64,000 bases of DNA from Isoperla grammatica (taxonomy: Eukaryota > Arthropoda > Insecta > Plecoptera > Perlodidae): NCBI GenBank assembly GCA_945910005.1, contig CAMDTW010000535.1:1-64000 (forward strand). The letters are read 5' to 3'. Of the stretch, positions 7,400 to 22,100 are shown piece by piece. The notes under the pieces were generated by a model. That model worked only from the letters and a program-made list of their open reading frames with translations. It searched no databases and was not told the origin of the DNA. Each line of letters begins with the position of its first letter. The first letter of the stretch is position 1. The position numbers were made by a program, and so were the translations under genes.

Positions 7400-10300
7400 A
7401 AAACTGGAAGTTTGTGGTAGATAGACTGAAATCAGCCAATTTCTATTTTTTATGCATATTTTAACCAAAAACGACGAAAAAACTCAATTTATGCATTTTC
7501 ATTATACTCTTGAAGAATGCAACCTATAATTCTTATTTTTCGACGGAGGGTGTAACTTCTATAGAAGTTATCGAAATGTTACGAAATGGACAAATTGTGT
7601 TAATTGGAGCCTGAAACGCTCTACAACAACGATTTGTCAACTTTGGTTGAAACCCTTAGGAATCCCAGCCGTATGCAAGATTCCTCTTAAAACTGGAAGT
7701 TTGTGGTAGATAGACTGAAATCTGCCAATTTCTATATTTTATCCATATTTTAACCAAAAACGACCAAAAAACTCAATTTATGCATTTTCATAATACTCTT
7801 GAAGAATGCAACCTATAATTCTTATTTTTCGACGGAGGGTGTAACTTCTATAGAAGTTATCGAAATGTGACGAAATGGAAAAATTGTGCTTATTGGAGCC
7901 TGAAACGCTCTAAAACAACGGTTTGTGCAATTTGGTTGAAACCCTTAGGAATCCCAGCCGTATGCAAGATTCCTCTTAAAACTGGAAGTTTGTGGTAGAT
8001 AGACTAAAATCAGCCAATTTCTATATTTTATGCATATTTTAACCAAAAACGACCAAAAAACTCAATTTATGCATTTTCATAATACTCTTTCAGAATGCAC
8101 ACTAACATTATTATTTTTCAACGGTTGGTGTAACTTCTAAAGTAGTTATCGAAATGTGACGAAATGGACAAATTTTGCTTATTGGAGCCTGAAACGCTGT
8201 ATTACAACGATTTGTCAACTTTGGTTGAAACCCTTAGGAATCCCGGCCGTATGCAAGATTCCTCTTAAAACTGGAAGTTTGTGGTAGATAGACTGAAATC
8301 AGCCAATTTCTATATGTTTTGCATATTTTAACCAAAAACGACGAAAAAACTCAATTTATGCATTTTCATTATACTCTTGAAGAATGCACACTAACATTAT
8401 TATTTTTCAACGGTTGGTGTAACTTCTAAAGTAGTTATCGAAATGTGACGAAATGGACAAATTGTGCTTATTGGAGCCTGAAACGCTCTAAAACTACGAT
8501 TTTTCAACTTTGGTTGAAACCCTTAGGAATCCCGGCCGTATGCAAGATTCCTCTTAAAACTGGAAGTTTGTGGTAGATAGACTGAAATCAGCCAATTGCT
8601 ATTTTTTTATGCATATTTTAACCAAAAACGACGAAAAAACTCAATTTATGCATTTTCATTATTCCTTTGAAGAATGCAACCTATAATTCTTATTTTTCGA
8701 CGGAAGGTGTAACTTCTATAGAAGTTATCGAAATGTAACGAAATGGACGAATTTTGCTTATTGGAGCCTGAAACGCTCTAAAACAACGATTTGTCAACTT
8801 TGGTTGAAACCCTTAGGAATCCCGGCCGTATGCAAGATTCCTCTTAAAACTGGAAGTTTGTGGTAGATAGACTGAAATCAGCCAATTTCTATTTTTTATG
8901 CATATTTTAACCAAAAACGTCGAAAAAACTCAATTTATGCATTTTCATTATACTCTTGAAGAATGCAGCCTATAATTCTTATTTTTCAACGGAGGGTGTA
9001 ACTTCTATAGAAGTTATCGAAATGTGACGAAATGGACAAATTGTGCTTATTGGAGCCTGAAACGCTCTAAAACAACGATTTGTTAACTTTGGTTGAAACC
9101 CTTAGGAATCCCGGCCGTATGCAAGATTCCTCTTAAAACTGGAAGTTTGTGGTAGATAGACTGAAATCAGCCAATTTCTATTTCTTATGCATATTTTAAC
9201 CAAAAACGACGAAAAAACTCAATTTATGCATTTTCATTATACTCTTGAAGAATGCAACCTATAATTCTTATTTTTCGACGGAGGGTGTAACTTCTATAGA
9301 AGTTATCGAAATGTGACGAAATGGACAAATTGTGCTTATTGGAGCCTGAAACGCTCTAAAACAACGCTTTGTCAACTTTGGTTGAAACCCTTAGGAATCC
9401 CGGCCGTATGCAAGATTCCTCTTAAAACTGGAAGTTTGTGGTAGATAGACTGAAATCAGCCAATTTCTATTTTTTATGCATATTTTAACCAAAAACGACG
9501 AAAAAACTCAATTTATGCATTTTCATTATACTCTTAAAGAATGCAGCCTATAATTCTTATTTTTCAACGGAGGGTTTAACTTCTATAGAAGTTATCGAAA
9601 TGTGACGAAATGGACAAATTGTGCTTATTGGAGCCTGAAACGCTCTAAAACAACGATTTGTCAACTTTAGTTGAAACCCTAAGGAATCCCGGCCGTATGC
9701 AAGATTCCTCTTAAAACTGGAAGTTTGTGGTAGATAGACTGAAATCAGCCAATTTCTATTTTTTATGCATATTTTTAACCAAAAACGACGAAAAAAACTC
9801 AATTTATGCATTTTCATTATACTCTTGAAGAATGCAACCTATAATTCTTATTTTTCGACGGAGGGTGTAACTTCTATAGAAGTTATCGAAATGTGACGAA
9901 ATGGACAAATTGTGCTTATTGGAGCCTGAAACGCTGTAAAACAACGATTTGTCAACTTTGGTTGAAACCCTTAGGAATCCCGGCCGTATGCAAGATTCCT
10001 CTTAAAACTGGAAGTTTGTGGTAGATAGACTAAAATCAGCCAATTTCTATTTTTTATGCATATTTTAACCAAAAACGACGAAAAAACTCAATTTATGCAT
10101 TTTCATTATAATCTTGAAGAATGCAACCTATAATTCTTATTTTTCGACGGAGGGTGTAACTTCTATAGAAGTTATCGAAATGTGACGAAATGGACAAATT
10201 GTGCTTATTGGAGCCTGAAACGCTCTAAAACAACGATTTGTCAACTTTGGTTAAACCCTTAGGAATCCCGGCCGTATGCAAGATTCCTCTTAAAACTGGA

Positions 10301-13140
10301 AGTTTGTGGTAGATAGACTGAAATCAGCCAATTTCTATTTTTTATGCATATTTTAACCAAAAACGACGAAAAAACTCAATTTATGCATTTTCATTATACT
10401 CTTGAAGAATGCAACCTATAATTCTTATTTTTCGACGGAGGGTGTAACTTCTATAGAAGTTATCGAAATGTGACGAAATGGACAAATTGTGCTTATTGGA
10501 GCCTGAAACGCTCTAAAACAACGATTTGTCAACTTTGGTTGAAACCCTTAGGAATCCCAGCCGTATGCAAGATTCCTCTTAAAACTGGAAGTTTGTGGTA
10601 GATAGACTGAAATCAGCCAATTTCTATTTTTTATGCATATTTTAACCAAAAACGACGAAAAAACTCAATTTATGCATTTTCATTATACTCTTGAAGAATG
10701 CAACCTATAATTCTTATTTTTCGACGGAGGGTGTAACTTCTATAGAAGTTATCGAAATGTGACGAAATGGACAAATTGTGTTTATTGGAGCCTGAAACGC
10801 TCTACAACAACGATTTGTCAACTTTGGTTGAAACCCTTAGGAATCCCAGCCGTATGCAAGATTCCTCTTAAAACTGGAAGTTTGTGGTAGATAGACTGAA
10901 ATCTGCCAATTTCTATATTTTATCCATATTTTAACCAAAAACGACCAAAAAACTCAATTTATGCATTTTCATAATACTCTTGAAGAATGCAACCTATAAT
11001 TCTTATTTTTCGACGGAGGGTGTAACTTCTATAGAAGTTATCGAAATGTGACGAAATGGACAAATTGTGCTTATTGGAGCCTGAAACGCTCTAAAACAAC
11101 GGTTTGTGCAATTTGGTTGAAACCCTTAGGAATCCCAGCCGTATGCAAGATTCCTCTTAAAACTGGAAGTTTGTGGTAGATAGACTAAAATCAGCCAATT
11201 TCTGTATTTTATGCATATTTTAACCAAAAACGACCAAAAAACTCAATTTATGCATTTTCATAATACTCTTTCAGAATGCACACTAACATTATTATTTTTC
11301 AACGGTTGGTGTAACTTCTAAAGTAGTTATCGAAATGTGACGAAATGGACAAATTTTGCTTATTGGAGCCTGAAACGCTCTAAAACTACGATTTGTCAAC
11401 TTTGGTTGAAACCCTTAGGAATCCCAGCCGTATGCAAGATTCCTCTTAAAAATGGAAGTTTGTGGTAGATAGACTGAAATCAGCCAATTTCTATATTTTA
11501 TGCATATTTTAACCAAAAACGACGAAAAAACTCAATTTATGCATTTTCATTATACTCTTGAAGAATGCAGCCTATAATTCTTATTTTTCAACGGAGGGTG
11601 TAACTTCTATAGAAGTTATCGAAATGTGACGAAATGGACAAATTGTAGTTATTGGAGCCTGAAACGCTCTAAAACAACGATTTGTCAACTTTGGTTGAAA
11701 CCCTTAGGAATCCCGGCCGTATGCAAGATTCCTCTTAAAACTGGAAGTTTGTGGTAGATAGACTGAAATCAGCCAATTTCTATTTTCTATGCATATTTTA
11801 ACCAAAAACGACGAAAAAACTCAATTTATGCATTTTCATTATACTCTTGAAGAATGCAACCTATAATTCTTATTTTTCGACGAAGGGTGTAACTTCTATA
11901 GAAGTTATCGAAATGTGACGAAATGGACAAATTGTGCTTATTGGAGCCTGAAACGCTGTATTACAACGATTTGTCAACTTTGGTTGAAACCCTTAGGAAT
12001 CCCGGCCGTATGCAAGATTCCTCTTAAAACTGGAAGTTTGTGGTAGATAGACTGAAATCAGCCAATTTCTATATGTTTTGCATATTTTAACCAAAAACGA
12101 CGAAAAAACTCAATTTATGCATTTTTATTATAGTCTTGAAGAATGCACACTAACATTATTATTTTTCAACGGTTGGTGTAACTTCTAAAGTAGTTATCGA
12201 AATGTGACGAAATGGACAAATTGTGCTTATTGGAGCCTGAAACACTCTAAAACTACGATTTGTCAACTTTGGTTGAAACCGTTAGGAATCCCGGCCGTAT
12301 GCAAGATTCCTCTTAAAACTGGAAGTTTGTGGTAGATAGACTGAAATCAGCCAATTGCTATTTTTTTATGCATATTTTAACCAAAAACGACGAAAAAACT
12401 CAATTTATGCATTTTCATTATTCCTTTGAAGAATGCAACCTATAATTCTTATTTTTCGACGGAGGGTGTAACTTCTATAGAAGTTATCGAAATGTGACGA
12501 AATGGACAAATTGTGCTTATTGGAGCCTGAAACGCTCTAAAACAACGATTTGTTAACTTTGGTTGAAACCCTTAGGAATCCCGGCCGTATGCAAGATTCC
12601 TCTTAAAACTGGAAGTTTGTGGTAGATAGACTGAAATCAGCCAATTTCTATTTCTTATGCATATTTTAACCAAAAACGACGAAAAAACTCAATTTATGCA
12701 TTTTCATTATACTCTTGAAGAATGCAACCTATAATTCTTATTTTTCGACGGAGGGTGTAACTTCTATAGAAGTTATCGAAATGTGACGAAATGGACAAAT
12801 TGTGCTTATTGGAGCCTGAAACGCTCTAAAACAACGCTTTGTCAACTTTGGTTGAAACCCTTAGGAATCCCGGCCGTATGCAAGATTCCTCTTAAAACTG
12901 GAAGTTTGTGGTAGATAGACTGAAATCAGCCAATTTCTATTTTTTATGCATATTTTAACCAAAAACGACGAAAAAACTCAATTTATGCATTTTCATTATA
13001 CTCTTGAAGAATGCAACCTATAATTCTTATTTTTCGACGGATGATGTAACTTCTATAGAAGTTCTCGAAATGTGACGAAATGGACAAATTGTGCTTATTG
13101 GAGCCTGAAACGCTCTAAAACAACGATTTGTCAACTTTGG
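7400..13140. repeat. Higher-order repeat of about 11-13 monomers, two mosaic copies
   Basis: Private variants recur at a shifting offset. TCTGCC at 7721 and 10902 are 3181 bp apart (11 units). ATTCCTTTGAAG at 8661 and 12420 are 3759 bp apart (13 units). TTTCTTATGC at 9181 and 12651, and ACAACGCTTT at 9361 and 12831, are 3470 bp apart (12 units). The variant order is kept while whole monomers are gained or lost, as expected from unequal exchange. Confidence 0.75.
7971..8259. repeat. Satellite monomer, type C exemplar (diverged, weakened dyad)
   Basis: A 289-bp unit of the divergent haplotype C. It has ACTCTTTCAGAATGCACAC, TAACATTATTATTTTTCAACGG, TTGGTGTAACTTCTAAAGTAG and usually ACGACCAAAAAACTC. 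I find 18 type C monomers; CACACTA lies at 128, 8098, 8387, 11279, 12146, 16770, 20231, 29762, 32362, 34964, 37855, 40456, 42769, 43635, 47436, 49171, 52640 and 63375. In type C the 18-bp palindrome keeps only 7 of 9 pairs. Two copies (near 16810 and 20272) carry AAAGAAG and keep 8 of 9, so they are intermediates between C and the others. Units at 8387 and 12146 have CTTGAAGAATGC before a C centre, so they are A/C mosaics. Confidence 0.88.
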
Positions 13141-15690
13141 TTGAAACCCTTAGGAATCCCAGCCGTATGCAAGATTCCTCTTAAAACTGGAAGTTTGTGG
13201 TAGATAGACTGAAATCAGCCAATTTCTATTTTTTATGCATATTTTAACCAAAAACGACGAAAAAACTCAATTTATGCATTTTCATTATACTCTTGATGAA
13301 TGCAGCCTATAATTCTTATTTTTCGACGGAGGGTGTAACTTCTATAGAAGTTATCGAAATGTGACGAAATGGACAAATTGTGCTTATTGGAGCCTGAAAC
13401 GCTCTAAAACAACGATATGTTAACTTTGGTTGAAACCCTAAGGAATCCCGGCCGTATGCAAGATTCCTCTTAAAACTGGAAGTTTGTGGTAGATAGACTG
13501 AAATCAGCCAATTTCTATTTTTTATGCATATTTTAACCAAAAACGACGAAAAAACTCAATTTATGCATTTTCATTATACTCTTGAAGAATGCAACCTATA
13601 ATTCTTATTTTTCGACGGAGGGTGTAACTTCTATAGAAGTTATCGAAATGTGACGAAATGGACAAATTGTTCTTATTGGAGCCTGAAACGCTCTAAAACA
13701 ACGATTTGTCAACTTTGGTTGAAACCCTTAGGAATCCCGGCCGTATGCAAGATTCCTCTTAAAACTGGAAGTTTGTGGTAGATAGACTGAAATCAGCCAA
13801 TGTCTATTTTTGATGCATATTTTAACCAAAAACGACGAAAAAACTCAATTTATGCATTTTCATTATACTCTTGAAGAATGCAACCTATAATTCTTATTTT
13901 TCGACGGAGGGTGTAACTTCTATAGAAGTTATCGAAATGTGACGAAATGGACAAATTGTGCTTATTGGAGCCTGAAACGCTCTAAAACAACGATTTGTGC
14001 AATTTGGTTGAAACCCTTAGGAATCCCAGCCGTATGCAAGATTCCTCTTAAAACTGGACGTTTGTGGTAGATAGACTAAAATCAGCCAATTTCTATATTT
14101 TATGCATATTTTAACCAAAAACGACGAAAAAACTCAATTTATGCATTTTCATTATACTCTTGAAGAATGCAGCCTATAATTCTTATTTTTCAACGGAGGG
14201 TGTAACTTCTATAGAAGTTATCGAAATGTGACGAAATGGACAAATTGTGCTTATTGGAGCCTGAAACGCTCTAAAACAACGATTTGTGCAATTTGGTTGA
14301 AACCCTTAGGAATCCCAGCCGTATGCAAGATTCCTCTTAAAACTGGAAGTTTGTGGTAGATAGACTAAAATTAGCCAATTTCTATATTTTATGCATATTT
14401 TAACCAAAAACGACGAAAAAACTCAATTTATGCATTTTCATTATACTCTTAAAGAATGCAGCCTATAATTCTTATTTTTCAACGGAGGGTTTAACTTCTA
14501 TAGAAGTTATCGAAATGTGACGAAATGGACAAATTGTGCTTATTGGAGCCTACACCGCTCTAAAACAACGATTTGTCAACTTTGGTTGAAACCCTAAGGA
14601 ATCCCGGCCGTATGCAAGATTCCTCTTAAAACTGGAAGTTTGTGGTAGATAGACTGAAATCAGCCAATTTCTATTTTTTATGCATATTTTAACCAAAAAC
14701 GACGAAAAAACTAAATTTAAACATTTTCATTATACTCTTGAAGAATGCAACCTATAATTCTTATTTTTCGACGGAGGGTGTAACTTCTATAGAAGTTATC
14801 GAAATGTGACGAAATGGACAAATTGTGCTTATTGGAGCCTGAAACGCTGTAAAACAACGATTTGTCAACTTTGGTTGAAACCCTTAGGAATCCCGGCCGT
14901 ATGCAAGATTCCTCTTAAAACTGGAAGTTTGTGGTAGATAGACTGAAATCAGCCAATTTCTATATGTTTTGCATATTTTAACCAAAAACGACGAAAAAAC
15001 TCAATTTATGCATTTTCATTATACTCTTGAAGAATGCAACCTATAATTCTTATTTTTCGACGGAGGGTGTTACTTCTATAGAAGTTATCGAAATGTGACG
15101 AAATGGACAAATTGTGATTATTGGAGCCTGAAACGCTCTAAAACAACGATTTGTCAACTTTGGTTGAAACCCTTAGGAATCCCGGCCGTATGCAAGATTC
15201 CTCTTAAAACTGGAAGTTTGTGGTAGATAGACTAAAATCAGCCAATTTCTATTTTTTATGCATATTTAAACCAAAAACGACGAAAAAACTCAATTTTGCA
15301 TTTTCATTATACTCTTGAAGAATGCAACCTATAATTCTTATTTTTCGACGGAGGGTGTAACTTCTATAGAAGTTATCGAAATGTGACGAAATGGACAAAT
15401 TGTGCTTATTGGAGCCTGAAACTCTCTAAAACAACGATTTGTGCAATTTGGTTGAAACCCTTAGGAATCCCAGCCGTATGCAAGATTCCTCTTAAAACTG
15501 GAAGTTTGTGGTAGATAGACTGAAATCAGCCAATTTCTATTTTTTATGCATATTTTAACCAAAAACGACGAAAAAACTCAATTTATGCATTTTCATTATA
15601 CTCTTGAAGAATGCAACCTATAATTCTTATTTTTCGACGGAGGGTGTAACTTCTATAGAAGTTATCGAAATGTGACGAAATGGACAAATT

Positions 15691-18600
15691 GTGCTTTTTG
15701 GAGCCTAAAACGCTCTAAAACAACGATTTGTCAACTTTGGTTGAAACCCTTAGGAATCCCGGCCGTATGCAAGATTCCTCTTAAAACTGGAAGTTTGTGG
15801 TAGATAGACTGAAATCAGCCAATTTCTATTTTTTATGCATATTTTAACCAAAAACGACGAAAAAACTCAATTTATGCATTTTCATTATACTCTTGAAGAA
15901 TGCAACCTATAATTCTTATTTTTCGACGGAGGGTGTAACTTCTATAGAAATTATCGAAATGTGACGAAATGGACAAATTGTGCTTATTGGAGCCTGAAAC
16001 GCTCTAAAACAACGATTTGTCAACTTTGGTTGAAACCCTTAGGAATCCCAGCCGTATGCAAGATTCCTCTTAAAACTGGAAGTTTGTGGTAGATAGACTG
16101 AAATCAGCCAATTTCTATTTTTTATGCATATTTTAACCAAAAACGACGAAAAAACTCAATTTATGCATTTTCATTATACTCTTGAAGAATGCAACCTATA
16201 ATTCTTATTTTTCGACGGAGGGTGTAACTTCTATAGAAGTTATCGAAATGTGACGAAATGGACAAATTGTGTTAATTGGAGCCTGAAACGCTCTACAACA
16301 ACGATTTGTCAACTTTGGTTGAAACCCTTAGGAATCCCAGCCGTATGCAAGATTCCTCTTAAAACTGGAAGTTTGTGGTAGATAGACTGAAATCTGCCAA
16401 TTTCTATATTTTATCCATATTTAAACCAAAAACGACCAAAAAACTCAATTTATGCATTTTCATAATACTCTTGAAGAATGCAACCTATAATTCTTATTTT
16501 TCGACGGAGGGTGTAACTTCTATAGAAGTTATCGAAATGTGACGAAATGGACAAATTGTGCTTATTGGAGCCTGAAACGCTCTAAAACAACGGTTTGTGC
16601 AATTTGGTTGAAACCCTTAGGAATCCCAGCCGTATGCAAGATTCCTCTTAAAACTGGAAGTTTGTGGTAGATAGACTAAAATCAGCCAATTTCTATATTT
16701 TATGCATATTTTAACCAAAAACGACCAAAAAACTCAATTTATGCATTTTCATAATACTCTTTCAGAATGCACACTAACATTATTATTTTTCAACGGTTGG
16801 TGTAACTTCTAAAGAAGTTATCGAAATGTGACGAAATGGACAAATTGTGCTTATTGGAGCCTGAAACGCTCTAAAACTACGATTTGTCAACTTTGGTTGA
16901 AACCCTTAGGAATCCCAGCCGTATGCAAGATTCCTCTTAAAACTGGAAGTTTGTGGTAGATAGACTGAAATCAGCCAATTTCTATATTTTATGCATATTT
17001 TAACCAAAAACGACAAAAAAACTCAATTATATGCATTTTCATTATACTCTTGAAGAATGCAGCCTATAATTCTTATTTTTCAACGGAGGGTGTAACTTCT
17101 ATAGAAGTTATCGAAATGTGACGAAATGAACAAATTGTTCTTATTGGAGCCTGAAACGCTCTAAAACAACGATTTGTCAACTTTGGTTGAAACCCTTAGG
17201 AATCCCGGCCGTATGCAAGATTCCTCTTAAAACTGGAAGTTTGTGGTAGATAGACTGAAATCAGCCAATGTCTATTTTTGATGCATATTTTAACCAAAAA
17301 CGACGAAAAAACTCAATTTATGCATTTTCATTATACTCTTGAAGAATGCAACCTATAATTCTTATTTTTCAACGGAGGGTGTAACTTCTATAGAAGTTAT
17401 CGAAATGTGACGAAATGGACAAATTGTGCTTATTGGAGCCTGAAACGCTCTAAAACAACGATTTGTCAACTTTGGTTGAAACCCTTAGGAATCCCGGCCG
17501 TATGCAAGATTCCTCTTAAAACTGGAAGTTTGTGGTAGATAGACTGAAATCAGCCAATTTCTATTTTTTATGCATATTTTCACGACGAAAAAACTCAATT
17601 AATGCATTTTCATTATACTCTTGAAGAATGCAACCTATAATTCTTATTTTTCGACGGAGGGTGTAACTTCTATAGAAGTTATCGAAATGTAACGAAATGG
17701 ACAAATTGTGCTTATTGGAGCCTGAAACGCTCTAAAACAACGATTTGTCAACTTTGGTTGAAACCCTTAGGAATCCCAGCCGTATGCAAGATTCCTCTTA
17801 AAACTGGAAGTTTGTGGTAGATAGACTGAAATTAGCCAATTTCTATTTTTTATGCATATTTTAACCAAAAACGATGAAAAAACTCAATTTATGCATTTTC
17901 ATTATACTCTTGAAGAATGCAGCCTATAATTCTTATTTTTCAACGGAGGGTGTAACTTCTATAGAAGTTATCGAAATGTGACGAAATGGACAAATTGTGC
18001 TTATTAGAGCCTGAAACGCTCTAAAACAACGATATGTTAACTTTGGTTGAAACCCTTAGGAATCCCGGCCGTATGCAAGATTCCTCTTAAAACTGGAAGT
18101 TTGTGGTAGATAGACTGAAATCAGCCAATTTCTATTTTTTATGCATATTTTAACCAAATCGACGAAAAAACTCAATTTATGCATTTTCATTATACTCTTG
18201 AAGAATGCAACCTATAATTCTTATTTTTCGACGGAGGGTGTAACTTCTATAGAAGTTATCGAAATGTGACGAAATGGACAAATTGTGCTTATTGGAGCCT
18301 GAAACGCTCTAAAACAACGATTTGTCAACTTTGGTTGAAACCCTTAGGAATCCCGGCCGTATGCAAGATTCCTCTTAAAACTGGAAGTTTGTGGTAGATA
18401 GACTGAAATCAGCCAATTTCTATTTTTTATGCATATTTTAACCAAAAACGACGAAAAAACTCAATTTATGCATTTTCATTATACTCTTGAAGAATGCAAC
18501 CTATAATTCTTATTTTTCGACGGAGGGTGTAACTTCTATAGAAGTTATCGAAATAAGACGAAATGGACAAATTGTGCTTATTGGAGCCTGAAACGCTCTT

Positions 18601-19151
18601 AAACAACGATTTGTCAACTTTGGTTGAAACCCTTAGGAATCCCGGCCGTATGCAAGATTCCTCTTAAAACTGGAAGTTTGTGGTAGATAGACTGAAATCA
18701 GCCTATTTCTATTTTTTATGCATATTTTTACCAAAAACGACGAAAAAACTAAATTTATGCATTTTCATTATACTCTTGAAGAATGCAACCTATAATTCTT
18801 ATTTTTCGACGGAGGTTGTAACTTCTATAGAAATTATCGAAATGTGACGAAACGGACAAATTGTGCTTATTAGAGCCTGAAACGCTCTAAAACAACGATT
18901 TGTCAACTTTGGTTGAAACCCTTAGGAATCCCGGCCGTATGCAAGATTCCTCTTAAAACTGGAAGTTTGTGGTAGATAGACTGAAATCAGCCAATTTCTA
19001 TTTTTTATGCATATTTTAACCAAAAACGACGAAAAAACTCAATTTATGCATTTTCATTATTCCTTTGAAGAATGCAACCTAAAATTCTTATTTTTCGACG
19101 GAGGGTGTAACTTCTATAGAAGTTATGGAAATGTGACGAAATGGACAAATT
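15691..19151. repeat. 12-monomer higher-order repeat, copy 1
   Basis: Unit of 3461 bp, which is 12 x 289 minus a 7-bp deletion carried by the monomer at 17581. Its markers recur in copy 2 at exactly +3461: GTGCTTTTTG (15691), AGAAATTATCG (15946), TCTGCC (16393) and CGACAAAAAAAC (17011). Beyond that, markers recur at +4039 or +4038: CACGACG (17581), TAACCAAATCG (18151), AAATAAGACG (18551), AACGGAC (18851) and TCCTTTGAAG (19061). Confidence 0.85.
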
Positions 19152-22100
19152 GTGCTTTTTGGAGCCTAAAACGCTCTAAAACAACGATTTGTCAACTTTG
19201 GTTGAAACCCTTAGGAATCCCGGCCGTATGCAAGATTCCTCTTAAAACTGGAAGTTTGTGGTAGATAGACTGAAATCAGCCAATTTCTATTTTTTATGCA
19301 TATTTTAACCAAAAACGACGAAAAAACTCAATTCATGCATTTTCATTATACTCTTGAAGAATGCAACCTATAATTCTTATTTTTCGACGGAGGGTGTAAC
19401 TTCTATAGAAATTATCGAAATGTGACGAAATGGACAAATTGTGCTTATTGGAGCCTGAAACGCTCTAAAACAACGATTTGTCAACTTTGGTTGAAACCCT
19501 TAGGAATCCCAGCCGTATGCAAGATTCCTCTTAAAACTGGAAGTTTGTGGTAGATAGACTGAAATCAGCCAACTTCTATTTTTTATGCATATTTTAACCA
19601 AAAACGACGAAAAAACTCAATTTATGCATTTTCATTATACTCTTGAAGAATGCAACCTATAATTCTTATTTTTCGACGGAGGGTGTTACTTCTATAGAAG
19701 TTATCGAAATGTGACGAAATGGACAAATTGTGTTAATTGGAGCCTGAAACGCTCTACAACAACGATTTGTCAACTTTGGTTGAAACCCTTAGGAATCCCA
19801 GCCGTATGCAAGATTCCTCTTAAAACTGGAAGTTTATGGTAGATAGACTGAAATCTGCCAATTTCTATATTTTATCCATATTTAAACCAAAAACGACCAA
19901 AAAACTCAATTTATGCATTTTCATAATACTCTTGAAGAATGCAACCTATAATTCTTATTTTTCGACGGAGGGTGTAACTTCTATAGAAGTTATCGAAATG
20001 TGACGAAATGGACAAATTGTGCTTATTGGAGCCTGAAACGCTCTAAAACAACGGTTTGTGCAATTTGGTTGAAACCCTTAGGAATCCCAGCCGTATGCAA
20101 GATTCCTCTTAAAACTGGAAGTTTGTGGTAGATAGACTAAAATCAGCCAATTTCTATATTTTATGCATATTTTAACCAAAAACGACCAAAAAACTCAATT
20201 TATGCATTTTCATAATACTCTTTCAGAATGCACACTAACATTATTATTTTTCAACGGTTGGTGTAACTTCTAAAGAAGTTATCGAAATGTGACGAAATGG
20301 ACAAATTGTGCTTATTGGAGCCTGAAACGCTCTAAAACTACGATTTGTCAACTTTGGTTGAAACCCTTAGGAATCCCAGCCGTATGCAAGATTCCTCTTA
20401 AAACTGGAAGTTTGTGGTAGATAGACTGAAATCAGCCAATTTCTATATTTTATGCATATTTTAACCAAAAACGACAAAAAAACTCAATTATATGCATTTT
20501 CATTATACTCTTGAAGAATGCAGCCTATAATTCTTATTTTTCAACGGAGGGTGTAACTTCTATAGAAGTTATCGAAATGTGACGAAATGAACAAATTGTT
20601 CTTATTGGAGCCTGAAACGCTCTAAAACAACGATTTGTCAACTTTGGTTGAAACCCTTAGGAATCCCGGCCGTATGCAAGATTCCTCTTAAAACTGGAAG
20701 TTTGTGGTAGATAGACTGAAATCAGCCAATGTCTATTTTTGATGCATATTTTAACCAAAAACGACGAAAAAACTCAATTTATGCATTTTCATTATACTCT
20801 TGAAGAATGCAACCTATAATTCTTATTTTTCAACGGAGGGTGTAACTTCTATAGAAGTTATCGAAATGTGACGAAATGGACAAATTGTGCTTATTGGAGC
20901 CTGAAACGCTCTAAAACAACGATTTGTCAACTTTGGTTGAAACCCTTAGGAATCCCGGCCGTATGCAAGATTCCTCTTAAAACTGGAAGTTTGTGGTAGA
21001 TAGACTGAAATCAGCCAATTTCTATTTTTTATGCATATTTTAACCAAAAACGACGAAAAAACTTAATTTATGCATTTTCATTATAGTTTTGAAGAATGCA
21101 ACGTATAATTCTTATTTTTCGACGGAGGGTGTAACATCTATAGAAGTTATCGAAATGTGACGAAATGGACAAATTGTTCTTATTGGAGCCTGAAACGCTC
21201 TAAAACAACGATTTGTCAACATTGGTTGAAACCCTTAGGAATCCCGGCCGTATGCAAGATTCCTCTTAAAACTGGAAGTTTGTGGTAGATAGACTGAAAT
21301 CAGCCAATGTCTATTTTTGATGCATATTTTAACCAAAAACGACGAAAAAACTCAATTTATGCATTTTCTTTATACTCTTGAAGAATGCAACCTATAATTC
21401 TTATTTTTCGACGGAGGGTGTAACTTCTATAGAAGTTATCGAAAAGTGACGAAATGGACAAATTGTGCTTATTGGAGCCTGAAACGCTCTAAAACAACGA
21501 TTTGTCAACTTTGGTTGAAACCCTTAGGAATCCCGGCCGTATGCAAGATTCCTCTTAAAACTGGAAGTTTGTGGTAGATAGACTGAAATCAGCCAATTTC
21601 TATTTTTTATGCATATTTTCACGACGAAAAAACTCAATTAATGCATTTTCATTATACTCTTGAAGAATGCAACCTATAATTCTTATTTTTCGACGGAGGG
21701 TGTAACTTCTATAGAAGTTATCGAAATGTAACGAAATGGACAAATTGTGCTTATTGGAGCCTGAAACGCTCTAAAACAACGATTTGTCAACTTTGGTTGA
21801 AACCCTTAGGAATCCCAGCCGTATGCAAGATTCCTCTTAAAACTGGAAGTTTGTGGTAGATAGACTGAAATTAGCCAATTTCTATTTTTTATGCATATTT
21901 TAACCAAAAACGACGAAAAAACTCAATTTATGCATTTTCATTATACTCTTGAAGAATGCAGCCTATAATTCTTATTTTTCAACGGAGGGTGTAACTTCTA
22001 TAGAAGTTATCGAAATGTGACGAAATGGACAAATTGTGCTTATTGGAGCCTGAAACGCTCTAAAACAACGATATGTTAACTTTGGTTGAAACCCTTAGGA

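Noticed and set aside
19007..19264. 85-codon plus-strand frames in the satellite (also 23045-23302)
   Set aside because: These two monomers are copies of each other in the 12-monomer repeat and share one private variant combination that removes stops. This is not evidence of coding.
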